A DNA stretch of 64,000 nucleotides from Sediminicola arcticus (GTDB lineage: Bacteria; Bacteroidota; Bacteroidia; Flavobacteriales; Flavobacteriaceae), in the NCBI RefSeq assembly GCF_040566695.1, contig NZ_JBEXAE010000003.1:124001-188000 (forward strand), given 5' to 3'. Positions within the stretch are counted from its first letter, which is position 1, and each line of letters opens with the position of its first letter. The translations under genes and the position numbers were made by a program. The notes under the pieces were generated by a model. The model made no database searches. It worked only from the letters and a program-made list of their open reading frames with translations, and was not told the DNA's origin. Positions 44,853-54,700 of the stretch are shown piece by piece.

Positions 44853-46373
44853 TTAGCGCTTTCTTAGTTCAAAAAGGTCTTTTCTTCTATCCCTCAAGTT
44901 CTTTACAGCTCCAAATTGATTTAGTTCTCGAAGCAATTCCACATCTACGTCTACAATTAATATCATTTCTGTGTTTGGGGTAGCCTCAGCTTTAATACCG
45001 TTTGCAGGAAAGGAAAAGTCACATGGTGTAAACACCATGGATTGTGCATATTGGATGTCCATATTATGTACCTTGGGAAGGTTACCTACGCTTCCGGCAA
45101 TAGCTACATAGCATTCATTTTCTATGGCTCTTGCTTGTGAACAATTACGAACCCTAGAAAATCCATTTTGGGTGTCGGTTAGGTAAGGAACAAACAAAAT
45201 ATCCATACCATCATCGGCCAATATTCTGCTTAATTCAGGAAATTCTGAATCATAGCAGATTAATATACCTATTTTACCACAATCTGTGTCAAATGTTTTT
45301 AATTGGTTCCCGCCTTGAAGGCCCCAAATTTTAGCTTCATCAGGGGTAACATGTAATTTTTCATAACGCTCCTTTGTACCATCGCGCTTGCACAAATACC
45401 CCACGTTGTAAAGTCGGCCATCTACTATTTCTGGCATACTCCCAGAGATGATATTTATATTATAGCTTATGGCTAATTTGGTGAATTGTTCTACAATAGC
45501 TTCTGTGTGTTTGGCCAATTCCCTAATAGCGGCAGGTTCCGATAAATGGTTGTTTTCTGCCATCAATGGAGCATTGAAAAACTCTGGAAAAAGCGCAAAA
45601 TCTGATCTGTATCCAGATACGGCATCTACAAAGTACTCTACCTGTTGCATTAGCTCTTCCAAATTTTTATATGGTCGCATTTGCCATTGTATAAGGCCAA
45701 GTCTTATCAATGTTTTTGTGGTTTCTGCTTTCTTCTGAGGTTTTGTATAGTAAATGTTGTCCCATTTCAACAACATGGCATATTCACCAGAAGCTTCATC
45801 CCCTTCTTGATAACCTTTCAATAATTTTTCAGGATGGAAATCATTGGCCATTTGAAAATTGAGGACAGGATCATTGATTTCTTTTCTTTTAACCTTAGCT
45901 ATATATTCTTTTGGAGATATTTTTTCAGCATATTTATGATAATTTGGGATTCTTCCGCCAAAGGCTACGCCTTTTAAATTAAGCCTTTCGCATAATTCCT
46001 TTCGGTAATCATAGAGTCTTCTTCCCAAGCGCATTCCCCTAAATTCTGGTTTTATAAAAACATCAATGCCGTAAAGAATATCTCCGTCAGCACTATGGGT
46101 AGAAAACATATAATCTCCCGTAATTTCTTGATAGGTATGTTGATCATCAAACTTGCTATAATCCACAATGATGGATAAGGCACAGCCAACAATCATATTA
46201 TTAATTTTTAATACAACTTGCCCTTCTGGAAATTTTTTGATCAGGGTATCTATTTGATGTTCTCTCCAGTAGGAATTAGGAAAATTCGTATAGGAGGCAA
46301 TCATGGCGTTTTTTAGCTCTTGGTAATCATCTATGCTTAAATATTTAAGCTCAATATTTTCAATTTCTTTCAT
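44853..46373 (-). CDS. Bifunctional GNAT acetyltransferase / carbon-nitrogen hydrolase
   Basis: A 506-residue fusion. The first part (about 1-215) is a GNAT domain with GIDVFIKPEFRGMRLGRRLYDY as the acetyl-CoA loop (R/Q-x-x-G-x-G). The second (about 222-506) is a nitrilase-superfamily amidase with the triad Glu264 (LFPEFFNAP), Lys339 (YEKLHVTPDE) and Cys373 (ILICYDSEFPE). The fused arrangement is known in Bacteroidota and proteobacteria; the substrate is uncertain. Acetylation and amide cleavage might act on one polyamine or amino-acid-like substrate. Cytosolic and monocistronic. Confidence 0.93.
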   Translation of the reverse strand: MKEIENIELKYLSIDDYQELKNAMIASYTNFPNSYWREHQIDTLIKKFPEGQVVLKINNMIVGCALSIIVDYSKFDDQHTYQEITGDYMFSTHSADGDILYGIDVFIKPEFRGMRLGRRLYDYRKELCERLNLKGVAFGGRIPNYHKYAEKISPKEYIAKVKRKEINDPVLNFQMANDFHPEKLLKGYQEGDEASGEYAMLLKWDNIYYTKPQKKAETTKTLIRLGLIQWQMRPYKNLEELMQQVEYFVDAVSGYRSDFALFPEFFNAPLMAENNHLSEPAAIRELAKHTEAIVEQFTKLAISYNINIISGSMPEIVDGRLYNVGYLCKRDGTKERYEKLHVTPDEAKIWGLQGGNQLKTFDTDCGKIGILICYDSEFPELSRILADDGMDILFVPYLTDTQNGFSRVRNCSQARAIENECYVAIAGSVGNLPKVHNMDIQYAQSMVFTPCDFSFPANGIKAEATPNTEMILIVDVDVELLRELNQFGAVKNLRDRRKDLFELRKR

Positions 46374-46388
46374 TTCAATTACAACTAA

Positions 46389-46532
46389 TTAGAGTTTTAA
46401 AGGTATTGATAAATTATCATTTGAAAAAAAATCCTTTGCATTCCTTACCACTAGTATTAATTCTTTAGCGGTCAGATTTTTAGTAGGATAATATGCTCCT
46501 GCAGATAGTACTTGAGTGCATAGAATGACAAT
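46389..46532 (-). pseudogene. Startless coding-like frame (possible gene remnant)
   Basis: A 48-codon open frame in the gap between the GNAT-nitrilase and SGNH genes reads as a signal-like start (TIVILCTQVLSAGAYYP) and a helical stretch (LTAKELILVVRNAKDFF) and ends at TAA 46391-46389. It has no ATG, GTG or TTG near its beginning, and its first codons follow the stop of the SGNH gene by a few bases in another frame. It could be a remnant, or a gene starting at ATT. No family recognised. Confidence 0.3.
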
Positions 46533-46539
46533 AGTTTTT

Positions 46540-47226
46540 CTATTTCAATGCTTTTAGAATAGCCGCCTTAGCTAAAGGGTCCATAACTTTGTAGCCCAGG
46601 GTATTGGGATGAATCCCATCATAGGTGTACATCGCTTGGAGGCCATTTTTAGAGTCTACCATATCGGAGAAATAATCCAAATAAACGTGGCCTTTGGTTT
46701 CCGCATATTCTTTAATAGATTTATTTAATGCAATAACCTTCAGTGATGGCTCTAATCCTGGAGCCCAAGGAAAATCGTATGCAGGTAAAACGGAAGACAA
46801 TACCACCTTGATGCCATGTGCATTTGCCAATTCTGCCATGGAATATATATTGTCCTCAATCATTTTTTGGGTAGAAAGTCCTGTATTTCCAGCAATATCA
46901 TTGATGCCAGCCAAGATAACTACTACTTTTGGCTTTAGGTCCAAGACATCTTGTCTAAACCTTAGTAACATTTGAGGGGAAGTTTGTCCACCAATACCTC
47001 TATTAATGTAAGCATTATTCTCAAAAAATTGTGGATTGTGATCACTCCATCCTTCTGTTATGGAGTTTCCCATAAATATAATGCGGTCCTCCTTAATGAC
47101 CTCTTTCTGTAAAGTTGTGTTAGCTTCCGCGTATTTATTTAAATTGGCCCAATCCTGAGCAAACAATGATCCTGTCATAAATATAATAAGGAATAGAGAG
47201 GTTAAAGTCAATTTTAGCAACCACAT
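46540..47226 (-). CDS. Exported SGNH/GDSL hydrolase (acylhydrolase/acetylesterase-like)
   Basis: A 228-residue protein with a signal peptide (about residues 1-24, cleaving near FAQ). The SGNH blocks are present: block I FMGNSITEGW with Ser55, block II GIGGQTS with its Gly, block III ILAGINDI with Asn, and block V DGIHPN with catalytic Asp and His near 205. It would cut acyl or acetyl esters on glycans or lipids in the periplasm. It is a single gene, close to the AI-2E-type permease (46-base gap). Confidence 0.93.
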   Translation of the reverse strand: MWLLKLTLTSLFLIIFMTGSLFAQDWANLNKYAEANTTLQKEVIKEDRIIFMGNSITEGWSDHNPQFFENNAYINRGIGGQTSPQMLLRFRQDVLDLKPKVVVILAGINDIAGNTGLSTQKMIEDNIYSMAELANAHGIKVVLSSVLPAYDFPWAPGLEPSLKVIALNKSIKEYAETKGHVYLDYFSDMVDSKNGLQAMYTYDGIHPNTLGYKVMDPLAKAAILKALK

Positions 47227-47272
47227 TTTAGACTAATTTTTTTAGGGCAACATGGTACATAAATAGATTAGA

Positions 47273-48346
47273 TTAAGAAACCTTTCTAATAGGATTAAGT
47301 CCCAAATCTACCTTTATTTCATCGCCAGAAATAATCTTAGCAATTATTTTAGTCCCAGGGAATTGTTCTAATATGATTTTAATAAAAACAGTAATGGGAA
47401 TTGCCAAAATTAAACCAGGAACTCCCCATATATATCCCCAAAGCATGAGCATTACCAAGATTGTTATTATATTGATTGAAAATGATTTACCCATGAAAAT
47501 TGGCTCTAAAATAGAACCAAATAAAACCTGTACTCCTGTAATAGAAAGGATAAAGAAAAGGAGCACGTTCCCTGAATCTATACCTACAAAAGCAAATATG
47601 CTCAACAATATAACCGTTACAAAAGATCCTATCATTTGTACAAAATTTATAAGAAATGCAAATAGCCCCCAAAATATTGGAAAATTTACATCAAAAAAAT
47701 AGCAGGCTAATCCCGTCCCTATGCCTGTGAATAAACTTACTAAAAACTTGACCTTAATAAATTTAATCAAGTCATTTTCAATTTTCATGAATGTCTTGAC
47801 CGATGCATGCTTTTGTTTTATAATCGTAGAGTTTAAAAGCTTTTGAACGTTTATGGATTCTGAAAGCCATAATACAGCAAAAAAAACAGTCATCAAAAGC
47901 ATCGTAAGGGTGCTTCCTATAAAATTGAGCGTTGGCACAAAATTATTTGCAATGCTTTCCTTATTTAAAAATTGGCCGTAAATATCTTCACCTTCAACTA
48001 ATTGCATACCTATTGATTCTTCCAGATCAACAATAAGGATATTTAATTTAGCCTCTGCCTGTACTAAAAATGATTCTTCGGTTGATAGGATTTCATTACT
48101 AGTAAGCTGTATCAATTCTCCTCCAAGTTTAAATACCCCGGCAATAATCAATACAATGACCACAATGCTTAGAGGTTTAGGGATTCTTTTTTTGTTCATG
48201 CCTCTCAGTAATGGAAGGAAAAGTAATGCTATGAACATGGAGGACACTAGGGGTATAAATATAAATGACAATATTTTTAGCAAATAAAAAACCAAAGGCA
48301 CTACAATTACTAATAATAAAATATTCGTTGTCCTAAAATCCTTCAT
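47273..48346 (-). CDS. AI-2E family transporter (YdiK/PerM-type permease)
   Basis: A 357-residue inner-membrane protein with about eight transmembrane helices. The N-terminal helices (TNILLLVIVVPLVFYLLKILSFIFIPLV) and the conserved central and C-terminal motifs (GLACYFFDVNFPIFWGLFAFLINFVQMIGS; GSILEPIFMGKSFSINIITILVMLMLWGYIWG; GVPGLILAIPI) are typical. The family was named after AI-2 export but substrates vary widely. The C-terminus ends in a polar tail. No partner gene is obvious. Confidence 0.93.
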   Translation of the reverse strand: MKDFRTTNILLLVIVVPLVFYLLKILSFIFIPLVSSMFIALLFLPLLRGMNKKRIPKPLSIVVIVLIIAGVFKLGGELIQLTSNEILSTEESFLVQAEAKLNILIVDLEESIGMQLVEGEDIYGQFLNKESIANNFVPTLNFIGSTLTMLLMTVFFAVLWLSESINVQKLLNSTIIKQKHASVKTFMKIENDLIKFIKVKFLVSLFTGIGTGLACYFFDVNFPIFWGLFAFLINFVQMIGSFVTVILLSIFAFVGIDSGNVLLFFILSITGVQVLFGSILEPIFMGKSFSINIITILVMLMLWGYIWGVPGLILAIPITVFIKIILEQFPGTKIIAKIISGDEIKVDLGLNPIRKVS

Positions 48347-48403
48347 TTTCTAATTTTTATAGTACATAACCCTAAATTTTCTGCCCCCACAAGATAGAAC
48401 GTA

Positions 48404-49195
48404 TTAATTTTGCAATTGGAGTTTTTGAGATTCAATTTGACTAGTTATAAAATTCCATAATTTTATCCTATGTTCCAAAGACTTTTTGGCAACCTTTAAG
48501 GTTTCATCCCACTTAGTTTTATCTTCTCCACATAGTTCTGATATCATTTTTAGGGATAAAGGGCCATGCTCGTGACCATCGATTTCTATATGCCTTATAA
48601 AGTAATAATGAAGTTTACTATAGGATTTGGAGGTGTCTCCTTTTTCTTCATTTTTTATAATTTCAATAAACATGTCAGGAATTAAATCTTCCCTGCCAAA
48701 CGTAAAGGCAGAAGCTATTAAGTGCGGCTTGCCTGTAGCGATGATACTAAATGTGAATTCAACAAATTGCCTTACGACAATTTCCAGTTTAACTTCGTCA
48801 CAAGCTTCTGAAACCTCTTTATTTTCATTAATCAATTCAATGAAATGTCTAATTTGAGAAGTGTTAGCATTAATTTGGTCCATGGCATCCAAGTACATGT
48901 CAAAATGACTTTTTGGCTCTCCTAGTTCGTTTATATCACTTTCCTCTCCATGAACAATTTCATTGATAAACCTAGCCAATGTTGCGTTTGGTCTTGGAGT
49001 CCAAGGGACACTAGTACAAGTTAAATTTATTTGCAAGGCCTTAAGCAGCGACATAAAATCCCAAACAGCATAAACATGATGTTTCATAAAAACTTTAATA
49101 TCTTCAACTTTTGATAATTTGGAGTACAAATGATGGTTGGCCAATTGTTCTCTTAATCCAGCGATTTCCTTTTCAATTCTTTCTATTTTTTCCAT
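48404..49195 (-). CDS. DUF3050 protein, heme-oxygenase-like (HDO) fold
   Basis: A 263-residue, nearly all-helical protein of the DUF3050 family. The N-terminal helix carries HHVYAVWDFMSLLKALQ; candidate metal ligands are Glu79 and His82 (NEIVHGEE), Glu146 (FVEFTF), His202, Asp206 and His210 (RHIEIDGHEHG). Such spacing (E-x2-H, E, H-x3-D-x3-H) is like heme-oxygenase-like diiron oxidases; the family's chemistry is not established. No signal peptide. Its neighbours on the same strand are a permease and an MscS channel, which do not reveal the substrate. Confidence 0.78.
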   Translation of the reverse strand: MEKIERIEKEIAGLREQLANHHLYSKLSKVEDIKVFMKHHVYAVWDFMSLLKALQINLTCTSVPWTPRPNATLARFINEIVHGEESDINELGEPKSHFDMYLDAMDQINANTSQIRHFIELINENKEVSEACDEVKLEIVVRQFVEFTFSIIATGKPHLIASAFTFGREDLIPDMFIEIIKNEEKGDTSKSYSKLHYYFIRHIEIDGHEHGPLSLKMISELCGEDKTKWDETLKVAKKSLEHRIKLWNFITSQIESQKLQLQN

Positions 49196-49352
49196 TATTG
49201 AAATATAATAGGACCCACCGAATAGTTAACCTTTAATATTACCCTATATGGTATTTTAAAAACTAATGCGGAAGGTGCAATTTTTTATGTAAATATAAAA
49301 GACACACCCATTAAAATGAAGGGCTTTAACAAGAATATAAGATTATTAATCA

Positions 49353-50639
49353 CTAATGCAAAGATGACAAATGCGTATTGTGAACAGAATTATCCGGGAG
49401 TTCAAAAAGCTCTAACTCAAAATAGGGAACAGCTGCTAGTAAGTGGTCAAAAATATCCGCCATGATGTATTCATAATTCTCCCATCTTCTATCGCTGCTA
49501 AAGGCATATACCTCCAAAGGGATTCCTTGAGCGGTAGGAGGAAGGTGCCTTGCCATGAGCATCATGTTTTTGTTGATAGCAGAGTGGCTGGCAACATAGC
49601 TCTCCACATATTTTCTAAAGACCCCAATGTTGGTTAAATTCCTTCCATTAATGGCTAATTCTTTATTGATATTATTTGCTTTATTATAGGTTTCAATATC
49701 ATTCTCCCTTTTTTCCAAATAAGCTGCAATAAGCTCAATCCCCTTTAATCTTTCAATATCTTCCTTAGTGAGATATTTGATGCTTTTTTGTTTGATGATT
49801 AGCGCCCTTTTAATTCTTCTTCCGTCAGAATTTACCATGCTCCTCCAGTTCTTGAAAGAATCGGAAATTAAGGCATAGGTAGGGATAGTGGTGGTGGTGT
49901 TATCAAAATTTCGGACTTTTACGGTGGCCAAATTAATTTCTGTTACATCACCATCTGCACCATATTTTTCAAAAGTGATCCAATCTCCAATACGCACCAT
50001 GTCGTTAATGGAAACTTGTATGCTAGCAACGAAACCTAAAATTGTATCCTTAAATATTAGAATGACCACGGCAGAAGCCGCTCCTAGAGTGGTTATAAAT
50101 TTAATAAATGGAAATCCGGTTACTATAGCCAGAGCAGATGTTAAACCAATTACCCAAGCAAAGATCATAAATACCTGAATATAACTATCTATGGGCTTAT
50201 CTTTGAGGTGGGGTAAGGTCTTAAAGTAACTTTTTAATGTATTCAATAAACTTCGAACGATCCATAGGGTCAAAATAATGCTAAATACATGAAGCACCTT
50301 CTCAGCTAAACTGTCTACATATTTAAAATCTACTAGTACTGTTGGCATGAATTCCTTCGCAAGGAGCAGAGGAACAATATGGGCTACATTAAGCGGTACC
50401 TTATTGGTTACCATAAAATCATCAAAAGTTGTAGTCGTCTTTTTAGCGAACGCAGTAAAGGCTTTGATAAGAATTTTTCTTATAATAAAGTCGACGATAC
50501 TTATGATTAGTAGCATCCCGATGAAAAGCGACAACATATTGAAATACTTCGACGCGGTTTCTGAAAAACCAATAGAAATAAAATAATTGTATAGCCAATG
50601 CGCTATTTCTGGAAAAAAAACTTCTTTTTGAAACGTCAT
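49353..50639 (-). CDS. MscS-family mechanosensitive channel
   Basis: A 428-residue inner-membrane channel. Several hydrophobic helices occupy residues 25-190; the pore-lining region near 165-205 includes FPFIKFITTLGAASAVVILIFKDTILGFVAS. The soluble beta domain starts at VRIGDWITFEKYGADGDVTEINLATVKVRNFDNTTTTIPTY, the classical MscS signature, and a C-terminal cytosolic domain extends to about residue 420. The long N-terminus fits the YbdG/MscM-like group. It opens under membrane tension to protect against osmotic shock. The start has GGAG eight bases upstream. Confidence 0.94.
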   Translation of the reverse strand: MTFQKEVFFPEIAHWLYNYFISIGFSETASKYFNMLSLFIGMLLIISIVDFIIRKILIKAFTAFAKKTTTTFDDFMVTNKVPLNVAHIVPLLLAKEFMPTVLVDFKYVDSLAEKVLHVFSIILTLWIVRSLLNTLKSYFKTLPHLKDKPIDSYIQVFMIFAWVIGLTSALAIVTGFPFIKFITTLGAASAVVILIFKDTILGFVASIQVSINDMVRIGDWITFEKYGADGDVTEINLATVKVRNFDNTTTTIPTYALISDSFKNWRSMVNSDGRRIKRALIIKQKSIKYLTKEDIERLKGIELIAAYLEKRENDIETYNKANNINKELAINGRNLTNIGVFRKYVESYVASHSAINKNMMLMARHLPPTAQGIPLEVYAFSSDRRWENYEYIMADIFDHLLAAVPYFELELFELPDNSVHNTHLSSLH

Positions 50640-50758
50640 ATCTCCGGTAAAAGTATCAAATAGAAACTATTAATCAAGCTGTATTAACAACCTTTTATAG
50701 AATATGGTCCATTCATTTTTTTATTATGAAATCGCGCTAAAAATTGTGATGATAATTT

Positions 50759-51493
50759 TTAAGTTGGAGATAAAAGTAGAAATAGTCCTGCCGCTACTAT
50801 TGCTCCGATTATGGGGCCTAAAACAGGGACCCAAGCATACCCCCAATCATTACTATTCTTATTCTTGATAGGTAAAACCGCATGAACAATTCTAGGGCCT
50901 AAGTCCCTAGCAGGATTAATAGCATAACCGGTAGTTCCGCCTAAAGAAAGTCCTATCGCCCAAACTAGAAATGCCACAGGAATTGCCCCTACAGATCCTA
51001 GGCCTACAGCGATATTTGATTCGGTTATTGAAGCATCCGTGAAATACAAAATGGTGATTATCAAAACAAATGTGCCTACAATCTCACTAATGAGATTCGT
51101 TGGGTAATGTTTTATGGCTGGCGATGTACAAAAGACTGCTTTTTTCGCATCCCCGCTGTCCGTAACATTAAAATGTTTGCGATAAACGGTCCATACCATC
51201 AAGGAACCAACCATTGCACCAATAAATTGGGCAAGAATATACAATGGGACAGACTCCCAAGCAAATTTTCCTGCTACAGCTAAGCCAATGCTAACTGCAG
51301 GGTTTAAATGGGCTCCGCTATAGGGTGCGGACACAACAACCCCAATGTAAACCGCAAGGGCCCAGCCCGTGGTTATCACTATCCAGCCACTATTATTACC
51401 CAAGGTTTTATGTAATACAACATTCGCGACAACACCTCCACCTAATAAAATGAGAAGTCCTGTGCCAATAATTTCTGCTATAAAAGGTGTCAT
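50759..51493 (-). CDS. glpF: Glycerol facilitator (aquaglyceroporin)
   Basis: A 244-residue MIP-family channel with six helices and two half-helices. The first NPA box is HLNPAVSIGLAV near residue 66 and the second GYAINPARDLGPR near 195; Asp and Arg in the second box are typical of glycerol-permeating members. It admits glycerol across the inner membrane for GlpK to trap. It is the third gene of the glpD-glpK-glpF unit, 25 bases after glpK. The ORF starts at ATG at 51493. Confidence 0.96.
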   Translation of the reverse strand: MTPFIAEIIGTGLLILLGGGVVANVVLHKTLGNNSGWIVITTGWALAVYIGVVVSAPYSGAHLNPAVSIGLAVAGKFAWESVPLYILAQFIGAMVGSLMVWTVYRKHFNVTDSGDAKKAVFCTSPAIKHYPTNLISEIVGTFVLIITILYFTDASITESNIAVGLGSVGAIPVAFLVWAIGLSLGGTTGYAINPARDLGPRIVHAVLPIKNKNSNDWGYAWVPVLGPIIGAIVAAGLFLLLSPT

Positions 51494-51518
51494 AGTTTAA
51501 ATGGTTTGGTTGATATAA

Positions 51519-53009
51519 TTATTGAGCCCAAAATTGAAGAGCGGATATCGCTTTGTACCATCCTTTGATACCTTTTTCAATTTCTTCGCGTTCCATGGTA
51601 GGGGTGAAGTGCACATCAGTCTGCCATATTTCCTGTATTTCCTCCAGATTATCCCAATATCCAACAGCTAATCCAGCCAAGTAAGCAGCTCCCATTACCG
51701 TGGTTTCTATCACTTTTGGTCTTACTGTAGTAGTATTTAAAACATCGGACTGAAATTGCATTAAGATATCATTCACCGTTGCACCACCATCTACCCTTAA
51801 CTCCTTAATGGTCAGTTTTGCATCTGCTTCCATTGCCTTTAATATATCCATAGTTTGATAAGCTATAGATTCAATAGCCGCTCTAGCAATGTGGGCATCA
51901 GTAGTACCCCTAGTTATACCAAATATAGTTCCTTGGGCTTTTTGGTTCCAATAGGGAGCTCCTAAACCAGCAAAGGCAGGCACAAAATAGACCCCCTCAG
52001 TATCGCTGACAGAGCCTGCTAGTTTTTCAACATCAGAGGACGTCTTTATAATTTTTAATCCATCCCTTAGCCATTGCACTACTGCACCGGCAATAAAGAC
52101 ACTTCCCTCAAATGCGTAGGTAGTTTTTCCATTTATTTTCCAAGCAACGGTAGTTAATAAATTATTATTTGAAACTATTGGTTTTTCGCCAATATTCATA
52201 AGCATAAAACAACCGGTGCCGTAGGTGTTTTTAACCATTCCGGGTTTGGTACACATCTGCCCAAACAACGCGGCTTGTTGATCACCAGCAATTCCTGCTA
52301 TAGGAATTTTACCGGCAATTATTGTTCCAGAGGTATGTCCATAAAGTTCACTGGACTGTTTAACTTCCGGAAGCATACTCTTTGGGATCTCGAAAAGTGA
52401 CAACAATTCCTCATCCCATGTCATAGTATTAATATTAAAAATAAGGGTTCTGGAGGCATTGGTAACATCTGTAATATGCTTTTCTCCCAAGGTCATCTTC
52501 CATATCAACCAAGTATCAATGGTCCCCATAATCAAATCTCCATCTTCGGCCCTTTTACGTGCGCCATCTACATGATCTAAGATCCATTTTACCTTAGTTG
52601 CAGAAAAATAGGAGTCGATGACCAAACCCGTTTTTTTTCTAATAAGATCAGATTTGCCTTTTTCTTTTAATTCATCGCAGTATTCGGCCGTTCTCTTATC
52701 TTGCCAAACAATGGCGTTATAAACTGGTACACCAGTCTTTTTGTCCCAAACAACTACGGTTTCCCTTTGATTTGTAATCCCAATAGCAGCAATATTATTA
52801 CCGTTCAATCCCTTTTTAACCAAAGCCTCTGCAGCTATGCCAGCTTGAGTTGACCAAATTTCCATTGGATCATGTTCTACCCAACCAGGTTTTGGAAAAT
52901 ATTGAGTAAACTCCTTTTGAGCAGCAGAAACTATGTTCCCTTTTTTGTTAAAAATAACAGCTCTAGAGCTAGTGGTTCCCTGATCAAGGGCAAGAATATA
53001 TTGGTCCAT
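51519..53009 (-). CDS. glpK: Glycerol kinase
   Basis: A 496-residue kinase from the Met at 53009 (MDQYILALDQGTTSSRAVIF), the standard family N-terminus. A Met nine codons upstream gives a non-family extension. Further marks: NQRETVVVWDKKTG, the GTIDTWLIWKMT motif, and a late VDGGATVNDILMQFQSDVL motif. It phosphorylates glycerol to sn-glycerol 3-phosphate in the cytosol. It sits between glpD (45-base gap) and glpF in an operon. Confidence 0.97.
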   Translation of the reverse strand: MDQYILALDQGTTSSRAVIFNKKGNIVSAAQKEFTQYFPKPGWVEHDPMEIWSTQAGIAAEALVKKGLNGNNIAAIGITNQRETVVVWDKKTGVPVYNAIVWQDKRTAEYCDELKEKGKSDLIRKKTGLVIDSYFSATKVKWILDHVDGARKRAEDGDLIMGTIDTWLIWKMTLGEKHITDVTNASRTLIFNINTMTWDEELLSLFEIPKSMLPEVKQSSELYGHTSGTIIAGKIPIAGIAGDQQAALFGQMCTKPGMVKNTYGTGCFMLMNIGEKPIVSNNNLLTTVAWKINGKTTYAFEGSVFIAGAVVQWLRDGLKIIKTSSDVEKLAGSVSDTEGVYFVPAFAGLGAPYWNQKAQGTIFGITRGTTDAHIARAAIESIAYQTMDILKAMEADAKLTIKELRVDGGATVNDILMQFQSDVLNTTTVRPKVIETTVMGAAYLAGLAVGYWDNLEEIQEIWQTDVHFTPTMEREEIEKGIKGWYKAISALQFWAQ

Positions 53010-53054
53010 ATATTGAATATAAAAAGAATTAATCAAAATCTAATGGTTAATATT

Positions 53055-54641
53055 TTATGTTGTTGGTTGACTTTGTATGATATAGTTTTTTGCTAATGAT
53101 TTAAATGCTGAAATTTGTGATGTTTTCCATTCTATTGTTTTGTCAAGTTCCTTTGCTAAAATATCAGCTACTACTGGAGCCATTTCAACAGCTGCCCTAG
53201 CATCAAGAAATAATACCCTGACACGTCTAGCCAGAACATCTTCTATGGTACGCGCCATTTCATTTCTGACAGCCCAAACCACTTCTGCCTTTAAATAATC
53301 TAATTTTGGATGTAATTTCTCACCGAGTTCTTGGTCTTCTTCTATTAACTTTTTTATTTCTTGATAATCCGTACCGTAAATATACAAGTGATCGTTTCTG
53401 TCTACAATTTCAGTAGATCCATGTATGGAAAGAGAAGCAGTCTTGCAGCTTTCCTTATTTAATTTACCAATGGCAATTACCTTGTTTATGGTGTCCTGTG
53501 CCATTCTTCGATAGGTGGTCCATTTACCGCCAGTTATGGTAACAAGCCCTGAATTAGATACAATGATTTTATGACTTCTAGATATTTCCTTTGTTTTTTC
53601 AGACTTATCTTGTGGGGCGGCTAAAGGTCTTAGTCCCGCATACATACTTAAAACATCTTTTTTTTCTACTTTTTTAGTCAAATACCGATTAGCAGTGGTA
53701 AGAATAAAGTTGATTTCCTCTTCCAGCGCTATCGGTTCTAAGCTATGACTGTCCAAAACAGTGTCCGTAGTTCCAACTACAACCTTATTATGCCAAGGAA
53801 CTAAGAACAATACTCTCCCATCGTCCGTTTTTGGAATCATAATGGCGTCATCTCCAGGTAAAAAGGATTTGTCCAAAACCAAGTGTATTCCTTGACTAGG
53901 ACGTACCATATTTTTGGCATGTTCATTATCCATTTTTAGGATTTCATCTGTAAACACTCCTGTAGCATTTATTACGGCTTTGCCATTTAGAGTATACGTT
54001 ATGCCTGTCTCTTTGTCAATGGCAATTACACCGTTTACTTTTCCAATATCATCTTTAGTCAGTTTTTGTACTTCAAAATGATTGAGAAGGGTAGCTCCTT
54101 TTTCAATTGCTGTCTGGGCAATATTGATAGCTAGTCTAGAATCATCAAATTGTCCGTCTTGATATACTACGCCACCTTTTAAATGTTCGGTACTTAATGT
54201 TTTTAATCTTCTATGGGTTTCTTTCTTATTAATATGAAATGATTTCCCTAAACTTAGTTTTCCTGCTAATAGATCGTAAATTTTGAGGCCAGTGGTATAA
54301 AAGATGCCACCCCACCATCTGTAGTTCGGAATAATAAAGGATTGATTCGTAACTAAATGAGCAGCGTTTTTAAGCATTAAACCCCTTTCATATAATGCCT
54401 CCCTTACCAACCCAATATCTCCTTGTGCCAAATAGCGCACACCCCCATGAACTAATTTTGTACTTCTACTAGATGTTCCTTTGGCAAAATCTACTTGTTC
54501 CAACAGAACTGTTTTGTAGCCCCTACTAATGCTGTCTAATGCTATACCTAGACCAGTGGCTCCACCACCAATTATGATTACATCCCAGTCTTCGTTTCTT
54601 TTTAAACCTTTAAGGATGATTTCTCTTTGAAAAATATTCAC
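53055..54641 (-). CDS. glpD: Glycerol-3-phosphate dehydrogenase (FAD-dependent, GTG start)
   Basis: A 528-residue membrane-associated flavoprotein that oxidises glycerol 3-phosphate to dihydroxyacetone phosphate and passes electrons to quinone. FAD-binding motif VIIIGGGATGLGIALD at residues 21-36, GTSSRSTKLVHGGVRYLAQG near 55-74 and the late GGKWTTYRRMAQDT signature near 375. The start is GTG at 54641; the next in-frame Met is deep inside the protein. First gene of the glp operon, divergent from glpR, with candidate operators between them. Confidence 0.95.
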   Translation of the reverse strand: MNIFQREIILKGLKRNEDWDVIIIGGGATGLGIALDSISRGYKTVLLEQVDFAKGTSSRSTKLVHGGVRYLAQGDIGLVREALYERGLMLKNAAHLVTNQSFIIPNYRWWGGIFYTTGLKIYDLLAGKLSLGKSFHINKKETHRRLKTLSTEHLKGGVVYQDGQFDDSRLAINIAQTAIEKGATLLNHFEVQKLTKDDIGKVNGVIAIDKETGITYTLNGKAVINATGVFTDEILKMDNEHAKNMVRPSQGIHLVLDKSFLPGDDAIMIPKTDDGRVLFLVPWHNKVVVGTTDTVLDSHSLEPIALEEEINFILTTANRYLTKKVEKKDVLSMYAGLRPLAAPQDKSEKTKEISRSHKIIVSNSGLVTITGGKWTTYRRMAQDTINKVIAIGKLNKESCKTASLSIHGSTEIVDRNDHLYIYGTDYQEIKKLIEEDQELGEKLHPKLDYLKAEVVWAVRNEMARTIEDVLARRVRVLFLDARAAVEMAPVVADILAKELDKTIEWKTSQISAFKSLAKNYIIQSQPTT

Positions 54642-54700
54642 GCGATTTACTTTTAATTCATATCAATAATAACAAGAATTATTGGAACTTAAAAAGCAAT

